Assembly: GCF_014385105.1 (NCBI RefSeq)
Contig: NZ_JACRTE010000001.1
Location: forward strand, 310,001-374,000
Length of the DNA: 64,000 bases
Direction: 5' to 3'
Source of the DNA: Qingrenia yutianensis
Lineage (GTDB): Bacteria; Bacillota; Clostridia; UMGS1810
The number at the start of each line of letters is the position of its first letter. Within the stretch, counting starts at the first letter, position 1. Shown in pieces: positions 26,093-33,606 of this stretch. The position numbers and the translations under genes are program-made. The notes under the pieces are model-generated. The model saw nothing but the letters and a program-made list of their open reading frames with translations. It had not been told where the DNA came from and did no database searches.

Positions 26093-27034
26093 TTATCCGT
26101 CCTTTTCGTTCTTTAGTTTCTCCGCAATATCGCAAAGCTTTTTAAGCCTGTGGTTAACTCCCGAACGCGTTAAATTCGGCGTTACAAGCTTTCCCAGCTC
26201 GCTCAAACTTAAATCGGTATTTTCGAGCCTTAATTCGGCAATTTCTTTAAGCGCGGGCGAAAGCGACTCAAGCGCACCGCTCGCCTTTAAAAGTTCAATA
26301 CACTTACGCTGTTTGAACGCCGCGTCGAGCGTCTTGTCCATATTAGCATTTTCGCAGTTTACAATGCGGTTTACGTTGTTGCGCATATCCTTTAAAATGC
26401 GTATATTATGAAATTCCATAAGATGCGAAACACTTCCGCAAATACCCAAAATATCGGCAATATCGTCGCTTTGTTTAAAATACAGAACATAGTTCGATTT
26501 TCGCATAATTCTCTTTGCGTTTAGATTTTCCGAACGCAGAAGCTTGTAAAAATCCTCGCTCAAAACACAGTGAGACGTCACAAATTCGAGATGATACCTT
26601 TTTTCAGGCGCGATAATTGTTCCGCACATCAAAAAAGCGCCTTTTATAAACGCTTTTCTGCAGCAGCTTTTTTTCATAAATTCGTCGCTTATTCGCACAT
26701 TTATAAGCTTTTTTGAGCTGTTTTCCGCCAAAGAAAGCGCGCGCAGAATTTTTATTATTTCTTCTTCGCCTAAAACCGTCACATCATAAAATGTGCTTTT
26801 GTTTTTCACACCCTCGCGAATTTCACATTTAACGTCAAAAAGACGTTTTGCCGTACCCGAAATTATTTTTGCAAGCTCCTGGTTATCCGTGCCTATAATA
26901 AGTTTTCTGCCGTTTTCCGCACCTAAAATCCGTCCGCCGAACGCAAAACAAGCAAGAAAAAACGCTTTCTGACAGCAGTTTTTTGATATTTTTGCGCCCA
27001 GCGCCTCTTTTTTCACATCAGATGAAAACGACAT
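26093..27034 (-). CDS. whiA: sporulation/cell-division regulator WhiA
   Basis: A 313-residue protein with an N-terminal LAGLIDADG homing-endonuclease-like fold (KNCCQKAFFLACFAFGGRIL ... CCRKAFIKGAFLMCGTI) and a C-terminal helix-turn-helix (LSLSELGKLVTPNLTRSGVNHRLKKL). WhiA activates sporulation division in Streptomyces and affects chromosome segregation and division in Bacillus. ATG, 5 nt after CGGAGTG. The order rapZ-glmR-whiA is the conserved Gram-positive arrangement (yvcJ-yvcK-yvcL); the crh/ptsH gene that often follows is replaced here by dnaE. Confidence 0.95.
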   Translation of the reverse strand: MSFSSDVKKEALGAKISKNCCQKAFFLACFAFGGRILGAENGRKLIIGTDNQELAKIISGTAKRLFDVKCEIREGVKNKSTFYDVTVLGEEEIIKILRALSLAENSSKKLINVRISDEFMKKSCCRKAFIKGAFLMCGTIIAPEKRYHLEFVTSHCVLSEDFYKLLRSENLNAKRIMRKSNYVLYFKQSDDIADILGICGSVSHLMEFHNIRILKDMRNNVNRIVNCENANMDKTLDAAFKQRKCIELLKASGALESLSPALKEIAELRLENTDLSLSELGKLVTPNLTRSGVNHRLKKLCDIAEKLKNEKDG

Positions 27035-27052
27035 TTAATCACTCCGTAAAAA

Positions 27053-28075
27053 CTATATTTCATCAATATCTCCGCCGTTTGCTGTTTGATAAAACAAACA
27101 CGCAAGCGTGTCGGCAAGAACGCTGTAATTGTGCCTTACAACGTTGTTTGCAACGTCAAGCAGATTTTTCTTTATCAGCTTGATATTGTTCTTGTAAAAT
27201 TTATAATCGTCGGACAAAACCCTGAACGAATGTGTAAGACGGTACTTTGCCGTCAGAAAATCGTTGAGCGGTTCGTCGTTTACAATGCAGCAATCAATAA
27301 AACGGCTCTTTGTGTGCTTATATATCGCGTCCACGTGGTCAAAAGCCGAAAAACCGTCCGTTTCGCCCGGCTGTGTCATAATGTTGCATACATAAACAAC
27401 CTTTGCATTGCTTTTTTCCGCCGCCTCGGCAATTCCGTCCACCAAAAGGTTCGGTATAACACTGGTGTAAAGACTCCCGGGACCTAAAATTATGTAATCG
27501 GCATTATAAATGCTCTGTATGCACTCGTAAAGCGGTTTTGCGTGCGCCGGAGTTAAGAAAAGCTCATCAATTTTTGCGCCTTTATGTATTGCGGTTGACG
27601 GAATTGACGATTCGCCCAGCACAACACTGCCGTCCGAAAGACGCGCGCCGAGATTTATATTTTCCTCCGACACGGGCAAAACTCTGCCCTTTACCGCCAA
27701 AACATCAGAAAACTTGTTTACCGCCTTCTCAAAACTTCCGTCAGAAATTCCGCACATTGCGGCAAGAAACAGATTTCCGAAGCTTTGACCTTTAAGTCTG
27801 CCCGACTCAAAACGGTAATTCAAAAGCTTTTCCATAATAGGTTCGGTGTCGGCAAGCGCCATAATGCAGTTGCGCACGTCGCCCGGAGGGAGCATATTAA
27901 GATCCTCCCTTATCATACCCGAACCGCCGCCGTCGTCGGCAACCGTGATTATCGCCGTCAGATTTTCAAAATATTTTTTAATTCCGCGAAGCATTGTTGA
28001 AATGCCCGTACCTCCGCCTATTGCAACAACATTGCAATTTGAGGCGTACTTTTTTATATTATCGGTTATTTCCAT
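27053..28075 (-). CDS. glmR: gluconeogenesis factor GlmR (YvcK, CofD-like)
   Basis: A 340-residue CofD-like Rossmann protein. The Bacillus counterpart binds UDP-GlcNAc and stimulates GlmS, directing carbon to peptidoglycan precursors, especially on gluconeogenic sources. Motifs: VAIGGGTGISTMLRGIK, TVADDGGGSGMIREDL, PPGDVRNCI, NLGARLSDGSVVLGES and ILGPGSLYTSVIPNLLV. The start is ATG (MEITDNIKKY), 5 nt after GAGGT; a GTG 12 bases earlier overlaps the ribosome site. It lies 31 bp after rapZ and 18 bp before whiA. Confidence 0.93.
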   Translation of the reverse strand: MEITDNIKKYASNCNVVAIGGGTGISTMLRGIKKYFENLTAIITVADDGGGSGMIREDLNMLPPGDVRNCIMALADTEPIMEKLLNYRFESGRLKGQSFGNLFLAAMCGISDGSFEKAVNKFSDVLAVKGRVLPVSEENINLGARLSDGSVVLGESSIPSTAIHKGAKIDELFLTPAHAKPLYECIQSIYNADYIILGPGSLYTSVIPNLLVDGIAEAAEKSNAKVVYVCNIMTQPGETDGFSAFDHVDAIYKHTKSRFIDCCIVNDEPLNDFLTAKYRLTHSFRVLSDDYKFYKNNIKLIKKNLLDVANNVVRHNYSVLADTLACLFYQTANGGDIDEI

Positions 28076-28106
28076 TGCAAACCTCACAAAACAAACTTAT
28101 ACTTTT

Positions 28107-28967
28107 TTATTTTCCCTTTGATATATCTCTGTGGGTGATTTTTGCCTTATATCCCAAATTCACAACCGTTTTGTATACGTGCGACGCAAGCGTTACCGAG
28201 CGGTGTTTTCCGCCCGTACAGCCTATCGCGATAACAAGCTGAGTTTTTCCCTCCTCAATAAAAAGAGGGAGAAGAAATGCAATCATATCGTCAAGCTTTT
28301 TCGCAAATTCTTTCGTTTGCGGAAACGAATTTACATAGTCGCGTATATCCTTGTCAAGACCCGTTTTTTCGCGCAGTTCGGGAATATAATAAGGATTTGG
28401 CAGAAAACGCACGTCAAAAACAAGGTCGGCGTCGTTCGGAATACCGTATTTAAACCCGAACGACAAAACGTTGACCGCAAGAGAATTTTCCCTTTTTTCA
28501 CCGCTGAAAAGCTCGGTTAAGTTTTCTTTTAACTCACGCGTCAAAAGACGCGACGTATCGACAACATAGGTTGCTCTGTCCTTCAAATGCGCCAGAATTT
28601 CGCGCTCTTTTTCAATTCCTTCGATAATTCTTCCGCCGTCCGCAAGAGGATGTGCACGGCGCGTTTCTTTATAACGTTTTACGATTGTTTCATCGCTTGC
28701 GTCAAGAAACAGAATTTCAACCTTGTTTCCGTGACATTCAAAAACTTCGACTTCGTTTAAAATATCGTCGGAATTGCGCTGATTTCTCGCGTCGATAACA
28801 AACGCAACCTTGTCAAACTTGGAATCCGACTGATAACAGATTTCGGCAAATTTGGACAAAAGCTCGCTCGGAAGATTATCAACGCAGTAATATCCCATAT
28901 CCTCCATACAGTTCGCCGCGATACTCTTTCCTGCACCCGACATTCCCGTTATCAATACGAATTTCAC
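28107..28967 (-). CDS. rapZ: RapZ (YvcJ) family nucleotide-binding protein
   Basis: A 286-residue P-loop protein: Walker A GMSGAGKS, central DASDETIVKRYKETRRAHPL, and a C-terminal domain with GFKYGIPNDADLVFDVRFLPNP and IGCTGGKHRSVTLA. In E. coli RapZ senses glucosamine-6-phosphate and directs RNase E to the GlmZ RNA; in Bacillus YvcJ binds nucleotides and affects competence. The start is GTG (MKFVLITGMSG), 6 nt after AAGGGTG; a GTG 9 bases upstream coincides with that site. The role here probably concerns amino-sugar supply, judging from neighbours glmR and murB. Confidence 0.93.
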   Translation of the reverse strand: MKFVLITGMSGAGKSIAANCMEDMGYYCVDNLPSELLSKFAEICYQSDSKFDKVAFVIDARNQRNSDDILNEVEVFECHGNKVEILFLDASDETIVKRYKETRRAHPLADGGRIIEGIEKEREILAHLKDRATYVVDTSRLLTRELKENLTELFSGEKRENSLAVNVLSFGFKYGIPNDADLVFDVRFLPNPYYIPELREKTGLDKDIRDYVNSFPQTKEFAKKLDDMIAFLLPLFIEEGKTQLVIAIGCTGGKHRSVTLASHVYKTVVNLGYKAKITHRDISKGK

Positions 28968-29010
28968 ATCAATCACCCTTTAAATTTTATAGTTTTACAC
29001 ATTGCTGCTT

Positions 29011-29913
29011 TTAGTCTTTGTTTTTCAAAATTTTCACTTCTTCGCACAGCATAACGCCTGTTTTTTCGTAAACCGTCTTTTTAACAAAATCTATAAGGTT
29101 TATAACGTCGTCAAAACTTGCATTATCGTAGTTTACAATAAATCCGCAGTGCTTATCCGAAACGTGCGCACCGCCTATGCTTTTTCCGCGCAGTCCGCAG
29201 TCGTCAATAAGTTTTGCCGCAAAATATCCCTCGGGACGTTTAAATGTACTTCCTGCGCTCGGGTAGTTAAGCGGTTGTTTTTCTTTGCGCCGAGCGTTTA
29301 AATCAAGCATTTCTGCCCTTATTTCGTCCGCATTTTTGCGGTTTAATTTTATATACGATTTTATAATTATATCATCATCGCAAAATGCGCTCGTGCGGTA
29401 TGCAAACATTTGCTCACCGCCCGTTTTTTCGCACAAATTGAGGTTTTTGTCAAGATACACGGTTTTTATAACTACATCTTTCATCTCACCGCCGTACGCG
29501 CCGGCGTTCATCTTCACTGCACCGCCGAGAGTGCCGGGTATACCCGACGCAAATTCAAATCCGCCGAGACTGTTTTTTTGCGCCTCGTTTGCAATTTTTG
29601 AAAGATACGCACCCGAATATGCCTCGATTGTTTCACCGTTTACCGAAATGCCCGAAAAGTTTGCGCCAAGCTTTATTACAACTCCGAAAAGTCCTTTGCC
29701 GTCAACCAAAAGATTTGAGCCGTTGCCGATTACAAAAACGGGATAGTCATATTCTCTCGCACAATTCACCGCCGAAATTATTTCGTCCGTACTTTCGGGA
29801 AGCACAACAAAGCTTGCCTCACCGCCGATTTTGAAAGAAGTGTGATTTTTCATCGGTTCGTCTTTTAAAACTCTTTTTTCGCCGAAAATTTCTTTCAGGC
29901 TGTCATATATCAC
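29011..29913 (-). CDS. murB: UDP-N-acetylenolpyruvoylglucosamine reductase
   Basis: A 300-residue FAD-dependent reductase completing UDP-MurNAc synthesis. Type II MurB features: NHTSFKIGGEASFVVLP, FVIGNGSNLLVDGKG (FAD site), GFEFASGIPGTLGGAVKMNAGAYGGEM, the catalytic serine region YPSAGSTFKRPEG and the late Glu near the C-terminus. The start is GTG (MIYDSLKEIF), 5 nt after GAGGTG. It lies 17 bp after glucokinase and 43 bp before rapZ, an envelope-precursor group. Confidence 0.96.
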   Translation of the reverse strand: MIYDSLKEIFGEKRVLKDEPMKNHTSFKIGGEASFVVLPESTDEIISAVNCAREYDYPVFVIGNGSNLLVDGKGLFGVVIKLGANFSGISVNGETIEAYSGAYLSKIANEAQKNSLGGFEFASGIPGTLGGAVKMNAGAYGGEMKDVVIKTVYLDKNLNLCEKTGGEQMFAYRTSAFCDDDIIIKSYIKLNRKNADEIRAEMLDLNARRKEKQPLNYPSAGSTFKRPEGYFAAKLIDDCGLRGKSIGGAHVSDKHCGFIVNYDNASFDDVINLIDFVKKTVYEKTGVMLCEEVKILKNKD

Positions 29914-29930
29914 AAAATCACCTCAAATTT

Positions 29931-30869
29931 TTATTTGCCCAAAAATGCCGCGCCGATAATTCCTGCGTCGTTTCCGAGCTTTGCAATGGAAATTTTTGTC
30001 TGAAAAATTCCGCCGTAGCAATGCTCTTTGGAATATTCCTCGATAGGTTTCAAAAGCGCGTCGCCTGCGTTGCTCACTCCTCCGCCTATAACAATCGCGT
30101 GGGGCTGGAATGTGTTTATAATGTTAACAATTCCCTCCGCAACGTCCAAAATATATTTATCTATAACCTTTTTGCCTGCCTCGTCGCCTTTTTCGGTTGC
30201 AGCAAAGGGAATTCTGCCGTTTGCCTTACCGCCGTTTTCCGCAACAAGCTTTGCAAGATACGAATCGGGATTTTCTTTCGCCGCCTTTTCAGCCTCTCTT
30301 ATAAGCGCTGTTGCCGACGCATACGCCTCCCAGCAGCCGTTTCGTCCGCAGGTGCATTTTTCGCCGTTCGCCTTTATAACCGTGTGTCCGAGTTCACCGC
30401 CGATACCGTTTGTGCCGGTGAATATTTTTTTGTTTATGATAATTCCGCTTCCGACACCCGTGCCGAGAGTTATTGCAACAATATCGGTAATGTTTTCGTC
30501 GTCAAGCGCGAAAAATTCGCCGAGCGCCGCACAGTTTGCGTCGTTGCTCACATAAACGGGAACATCATAGTATTTTTTAAGTTCCTCCGCGAGCGGTGCG
30601 TCGTGAAGATTAAGATTGTTTGCATATATAACAACGCCGTTTTTGTCGTCAATCGATCCGGGACAGCCTATGCCGATAGTTTTGATTTCCGACGTGTTTG
30701 TGTCGGTGTCGTTCAAAACTTTCTTTATAAGGTCAGCCATATCCGCAACGATAACCTTATAATCCTCCATTGCCCGCGTGGGACAGCTGTCTTTGTGAAG
30801 AATGTTTCCCTTTTCGTCAACAAGACCGGCCTTAATTCCCGTGCCTCCCAAATCTACTCCGATATACAT
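29931..30869 (-). CDS. glcK: ROK family glucokinase
   Basis: A 312-residue ATP-dependent sugar kinase: ATP phosphate loop GVDLGGTGIKAGLVD, catalytic VSNDANCAALGE, second phosphate motif TLGTGVGSGIIIN, and the ROK zinc motif HxxxxxxGxxCxCGxxGCxE seen as GHTVIKANGEKCTCGRNGCWE. No helix-turn-helix is attached, so it is an enzyme, not a ROK repressor. ATG, 9 nt after AGGAGG. It sits between hprK and murB; glucose is the most probable substrate but N-acetylated hexosamines cannot be excluded. Confidence 0.9.
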   Translation of the reverse strand: MYIGVDLGGTGIKAGLVDEKGNILHKDSCPTRAMEDYKVIVADMADLIKKVLNDTDTNTSEIKTIGIGCPGSIDDKNGVVIYANNLNLHDAPLAEELKKYYDVPVYVSNDANCAALGEFFALDDENITDIVAITLGTGVGSGIIINKKIFTGTNGIGGELGHTVIKANGEKCTCGRNGCWEAYASATALIREAEKAAKENPDSYLAKLVAENGGKANGRIPFAATEKGDEAGKKVIDKYILDVAEGIVNIINTFQPHAIVIGGGVSNAGDALLKPIEEYSKEHCYGGIFQTKISIAKLGNDAGIIGAAFLGK

Positions 30870-30908
30870 ATTAAAAATCCTCCTAAATTTTATGTCAAAT
30901 TAAAGTTT

Positions 30909-31853
30909 TTATAAGCTGTTTTTAGCGTTTGTATTGCCGAGTATTCTCTCGTTAAGCGCCTGTGCGGCGTTGTAGCCCATTTTGTGCTGACGGTTGTTCA
31001 TAGCCGCAACCTCAACTATAACCGCAAGGTTACGCCCCGGTTTAACGGGGATTGTCACCGACGGAATGTCTATGCCGAGAATATTTGTGTATTCCGTAGT
31101 AAGACCGAGCCTGTCGTACTGCTTGTGCTGCTGCCAGTTTTCAAGATGAATAACCATATCTATTTTTTCGGTATCTTTAACAGCTCCCATACCAAATATC
31201 TGCTTAACGTCAATTATTCCTATGCCGCGAAGCTCGATAAAATGCCTTATGATTTCGGGCGCACTGCCGACGAGCGACTTGTCCGAAACCTTTTTAATTT
31301 CCACCGCGTCGTCCGCAACAAGGCGGTGTCCGCGCTTTACAAGCTCTATTGCCGTTTCGCTTTTTCCCACACCGCTGTCCGCCAAAAGAAGTATGCCTTC
31401 GCCGTAAACCTCAACAAGAACGCCGTGGCGCGTTTCGCGCTCTGCAAGCATAACGTTAAGATATGCAATAAGTGCGCTTGTAAAACGCGAGGTTGAAAGC
31501 GTTGACGAAAGCACGGGAATGTTGTGTTTTTCCGAAAGTTCTATAATGCTCTGCGGAAGTTCAATTCCGTTTGACAGAATAATCGCGGGGATTTTCAGCG
31601 AAAACATTTTTTCAAAAACTTCCCTTTTCTGCCCGTCCGAAATTGTATTTATATACGTCGCCTCAACGTGACCGATTATCTGAAGCCGAGTATGCTCAAA
31701 ATGGTCAAAATATCCCGCAAGCGCAAGACCGCACCTGTTCACCTCATTGTTACACACCAAAACATCGCGCATATTCTCGGTTTTGTTAACTTCTTTTAAT
31801 TTAAACTCGTCCACTATTTCACCGAGCGTTACGTTAAAATTGGAATTGTGCAT
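30909..31853 (-). CDS. hprK: HPr kinase/phosphorylase
   Basis: A 314-residue bifunctional enzyme that phosphorylates and dephosphorylates Ser46 of HPr to control carbon catabolite repression. The N-terminal domain is followed by the P-loop LLADSGVGKSETAIELVKRGH, the VADDAVEI segment, the family signature ELRGIGIIDV and the C-terminal VKPGRNLAVIVEVAAMNNRQ. ATG after GGGAGG. It leads a run of up to ten closely spaced minus-strand genes to valS without an obvious terminator. ptsH is not in the window. Confidence 0.96.
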   Translation of the reverse strand: MHNSNFNVTLGEIVDEFKLKEVNKTENMRDVLVCNNEVNRCGLALAGYFDHFEHTRLQIIGHVEATYINTISDGQKREVFEKMFSLKIPAIILSNGIELPQSIIELSEKHNIPVLSSTLSTSRFTSALIAYLNVMLAERETRHGVLVEVYGEGILLLADSGVGKSETAIELVKRGHRLVADDAVEIKKVSDKSLVGSAPEIIRHFIELRGIGIIDVKQIFGMGAVKDTEKIDMVIHLENWQQHKQYDRLGLTTEYTNILGIDIPSVTIPVKPGRNLAVIVEVAAMNNRQHKMGYNAAQALNERILGNTNAKNSL

Positions 31854-31868
31854 AGTTTTCCTCCCATA

Positions 31869-31884
31869 AATATACTTGTATATT
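31869..31884. promoter_or_regulatory. 16-bp inverted repeat upstream of hprK
   Basis: AATATAC-TT-GTATATT, a 7-bp inverted repeat with a 2-bp centre, 16 bp before the hprK ATG. It could be an operator in the hprK leader; the AT-rich composition makes a chance origin possible. Confidence 0.3.
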
Positions 31885-31945
31885 GTTATTATATATCATA
31901 AATTCAAAAAATTAAAGACTTTTTTTAAAAATTTTAAAAAAAACC

Positions 31946-31974
31946 TTGCAAAATGAATAAATATCTGTTAAAAT
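31946..31974 (+). promoter_or_regulatory. promoter of rpmB
   Basis: TTGCAA (31946-31951), 17 bp, TAAAAT (31969-31974), with the rpmB ribosome site 30 bp further on. Divergent from hprK. Confidence 0.65.
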
Positions 31975-32019
31975 AGAGTTTGTTTGACTGATGTTGTAAA
32001 ATTTAGGAGGTGTATATAT

Positions 32020-32208
32020 ATGGCAAAATGCGAAATTTGCGGCAAAGCTACTACATTCGGAATTAAGGTAAGCCACTCGCACAGACGTGCTAACAGAACT
32101 TGGAAAGCTAACGTAAGAAAGGTTCGTGCACTCGTTAACGGCACACCGAAGAGGGTGAATGTATGCTCGAGATGCCTTCGTTCAAACAAGGTTGTACGTG
32201 CTGTCTAA
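32020..32208 (+). CDS. rpmB: 50S ribosomal protein L28
   Basis: A 62-residue ribosomal protein, start MAKCEICGKATTFG, with paired CxxC motifs (CEIC near the N-terminus and CSRC near residue 50), so it is the zinc-containing paralogue. ATG, 9 nt after AGGAGG; the longer open frame's first 12 codons lie before the ribosome site. Between a good promoter and a 17-bp-stem terminator, it is monocistronic. Its convergent neighbour is spoVM, as rpmB and spoVM are neighbours in Bacillus. Confidence 0.97.
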   Translation: MAKCEICGKATTFGIKVSHSHRRANRTWKANVRKVRALVNGTPKRVNVCSRCLRSNKVVRAV

Positions 32209-32228
32209 TTTGCCCGATACAAAAAATT

Positions 32229-32272
32229 AAATGAGGTATTTGCAATCGGTTTTTGCAAATACCTCATTTTTT
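32229..32272 (+). terminator. terminator of rpmB
   Basis: A perfect 17-bp stem (32229-32245 with 32253-32269), loop of 7, followed by further T. It may also protect against readthrough from spoVM on the other strand, whose side ends in TTAATTTTTT. Confidence 0.9.
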
Positions 32273-32300
32273 CTGCGTGTATTCTTATGTATTTTAATTT

Positions 32301-32372
32301 TTAGTCAATCTTAAAAATACTTTTTAAAATTCTCTGCCAGAACTTTGACGCTTTAACAACCACAACCTTCAT
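32301..32372 (-). CDS. spoVM: stage V sporulation protein M (SpoVM)-like micropeptide
   Basis: A 23-codon gene, too short for usual gene finders: MKVVVVKASKFWQRILKSIF then KID. SpoVM of Bacillus (26 residues) begins MKFYTIKLPKFLGGIVRAML; M1, K2, K7, K10, F11 and the amphipathic pattern agree. SpoVM recognises the convex forespore membrane and anchors SpoIVA to start spore-coat assembly. ATG, about 11 nt after GAGGAG. The location beside rpmB matches the Bacillus arrangement. Position 9, a conserved proline in Bacillus SpoVM, is serine here. It follows a small membrane gene by 21 bp. Confidence 0.8.
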   Translation of the reverse strand: MKVVVVKASKFWQRILKSIFKID

Positions 32373-32393
32373 TTTAAATTCACACTCCTCACA

Positions 32394-32624
32394 TTAAAAC
32401 CGTCTTTCCCACGAGAAAATCAAAAACAGCACCGCGCACAAAAGAAGCGAAATAACAATCACCGCCGCACAGGACAGAAACAGTGACACAATCATACCGA
32501 TAATGAAAAACACTGTCGAAAATATCAAAGTATTCCACCGTCTGCATCCAAACACGAATTTCACCGTCCTTTTTTGTGCGGTCTGTTTTCGTCCGCCTTC
32601 TGTATTATATGCGGATATTCGCAT
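32394..32624 (-). CDS. small two-helix membrane protein, function unknown
   Basis: A 76-residue frame; residues 1-30 are polar and basic, then two adjacent hydrophobic helices (TLIFSTVFFIIGMIVSLFL and AAVIVISLLLCAVLFLIF) end in SWERRF. No family recognised. The ATG overlaps the end of holA by 20 bp and has no clear ribosome site; an internal GTG (32 codons from the end of the hydrophilic part) behind AAAAGGACGG is an alternative start. It lies directly before spoVM on the same strand and may be its cotranscribed neighbour. Confidence 0.5.
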   Translation of the reverse strand: MRISAYNTEGGRKQTAQKRTVKFVFGCRRWNTLIFSTVFFIIGMIVSLFLSCAAVIVISLLLCAVLFLIFSWERRF

Positions 32625-33606
32625 TGTGTGAATTTGATATAAGCTTTCGCATTGCCAGCCATTTGTCCGACGCTCCGCTCTTTATTTCATAGTCGCACTC
32701 ACGGCACATAGAAATAATTTTATCCAGCGTCTTTAAAGACGTTGCCTTTGCCTTTTTAACATATTCGTTTCCGTAAAAGCGTATTCCCGCCTTTGCGAGC
32801 GCCTCATTTTGAGGCATTTCTTCGCAAAAAAGCTTTACCTTTCGGATTTTTGAGTATTCGCCGAATATCAGCGACACAAGCATAACAGGCTCGGTCTTGA
32901 GCGTTTTTAAATCGTCAAGCATTTTGTAAACTGACTGCATATCGCCCGAATAAAGCTTGTTTAGCATTTCAAAAACACGGTTTTCAACACTTTTGCAGGT
33001 GAGCGCGTCAACGTCGGCTTTTGTTATGATACCCTCATAGCGCTTGTAATTTATAAGCTTTGTAATCTCGGACAAAATTCCGTACATACCCTTGTCGGCG
33101 GAATTTAAAAAATACGTTATATCCTCATCGGACATAGACATTTTTTCCTCCTGCAAATGCCTTTTCACCCAGTTGCGCAAATCAACTTCTTTTTGGTATT
33201 TAAACTCATAAACACCGCCGTTTTGCCTTGTTATAAACTTATACAGCGCACTTCGTTTGTCGATGGAATTTTCCGAAAAAACAACCGTTACGCCCGGCGC
33301 AATATTTTCAAGCGCGGTGATAATCCGCTGTTTTTCCTCCTCGTTCACCTTTGAAAGAACACCGCTGTTTTTCACGATACAAACTTTTTTGTCGTTAAAA
33401 ATAGGCGGCGACGACAGAAACATCTCAAATCCCTCAATGTCAAATTTGCCGTTTATGCGTAAAACGTTAAAATCTTCGCCGTCTTCTTTTGTGACGCATT
33501 GTTTTATCATTTTCGTGTAATGGTCTTTGAGATAATCCTCTTCACCGTAAAGAACATATATACTTTTAAGCCGTCCGCTTGAAATTTCTTCTCTAAACTG
33601 CTTCAT
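32605..33606 (-). CDS. holA: DNA polymerase III delta subunit HolA
   Basis: A 333-residue clamp-loader subunit that opens the beta clamp. Family features: YVLYGEEDYLKDHYTKMI at the N-terminus, the beta-contacting segment, RQNGGVYEFKYQKEVDLRNWVKRHL, and the C-terminal collar domain with LMLVSLIFGEYSKIRKV-type sequence. The ATG (MKQFREEI) overlaps the comEC stop as ATGA and follows GGGGG by 6 nt. comEC-holA is the standard Firmicute order; rpsT, which often follows, is replaced by a small membrane gene and spoVM. Confidence 0.94.
   Translation of the reverse strand: MKQFREEISSGRLKSIYVLYGEEDYLKDHYTKMIKQCVTKEDGEDFNVLRINGKFDIEGFEMFLSSPPIFNDKKVCIVKNSGVLSKVNEEEKQRIITALENIAPGVTVVFSENSIDKRSALYKFITRQNGGVYEFKYQKEVDLRNWVKRHLQEEKMSMSDEDITYFLNSADKGMYGILSEITKLINYKRYEGIITKADVDALTCKSVENRVFEMLNKLYSGDMQSVYKMLDDLKTLKTEPVMLVSLIFGEYSKIRKVKLFCEEMPQNEALAKAGIRFYGNEYVKKAKATSLKTLDKIISMCRECDYEIKSGASDKWLAMRKLISNSHNANIRI

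Noticed and set aside
30021..30914. 297-codon plus-strand frame opposite glucokinase
   Set aside because: Antisense shadow with Arg/Phe/Asn-rich sequence; the minus-strand gene has full ROK motifs.
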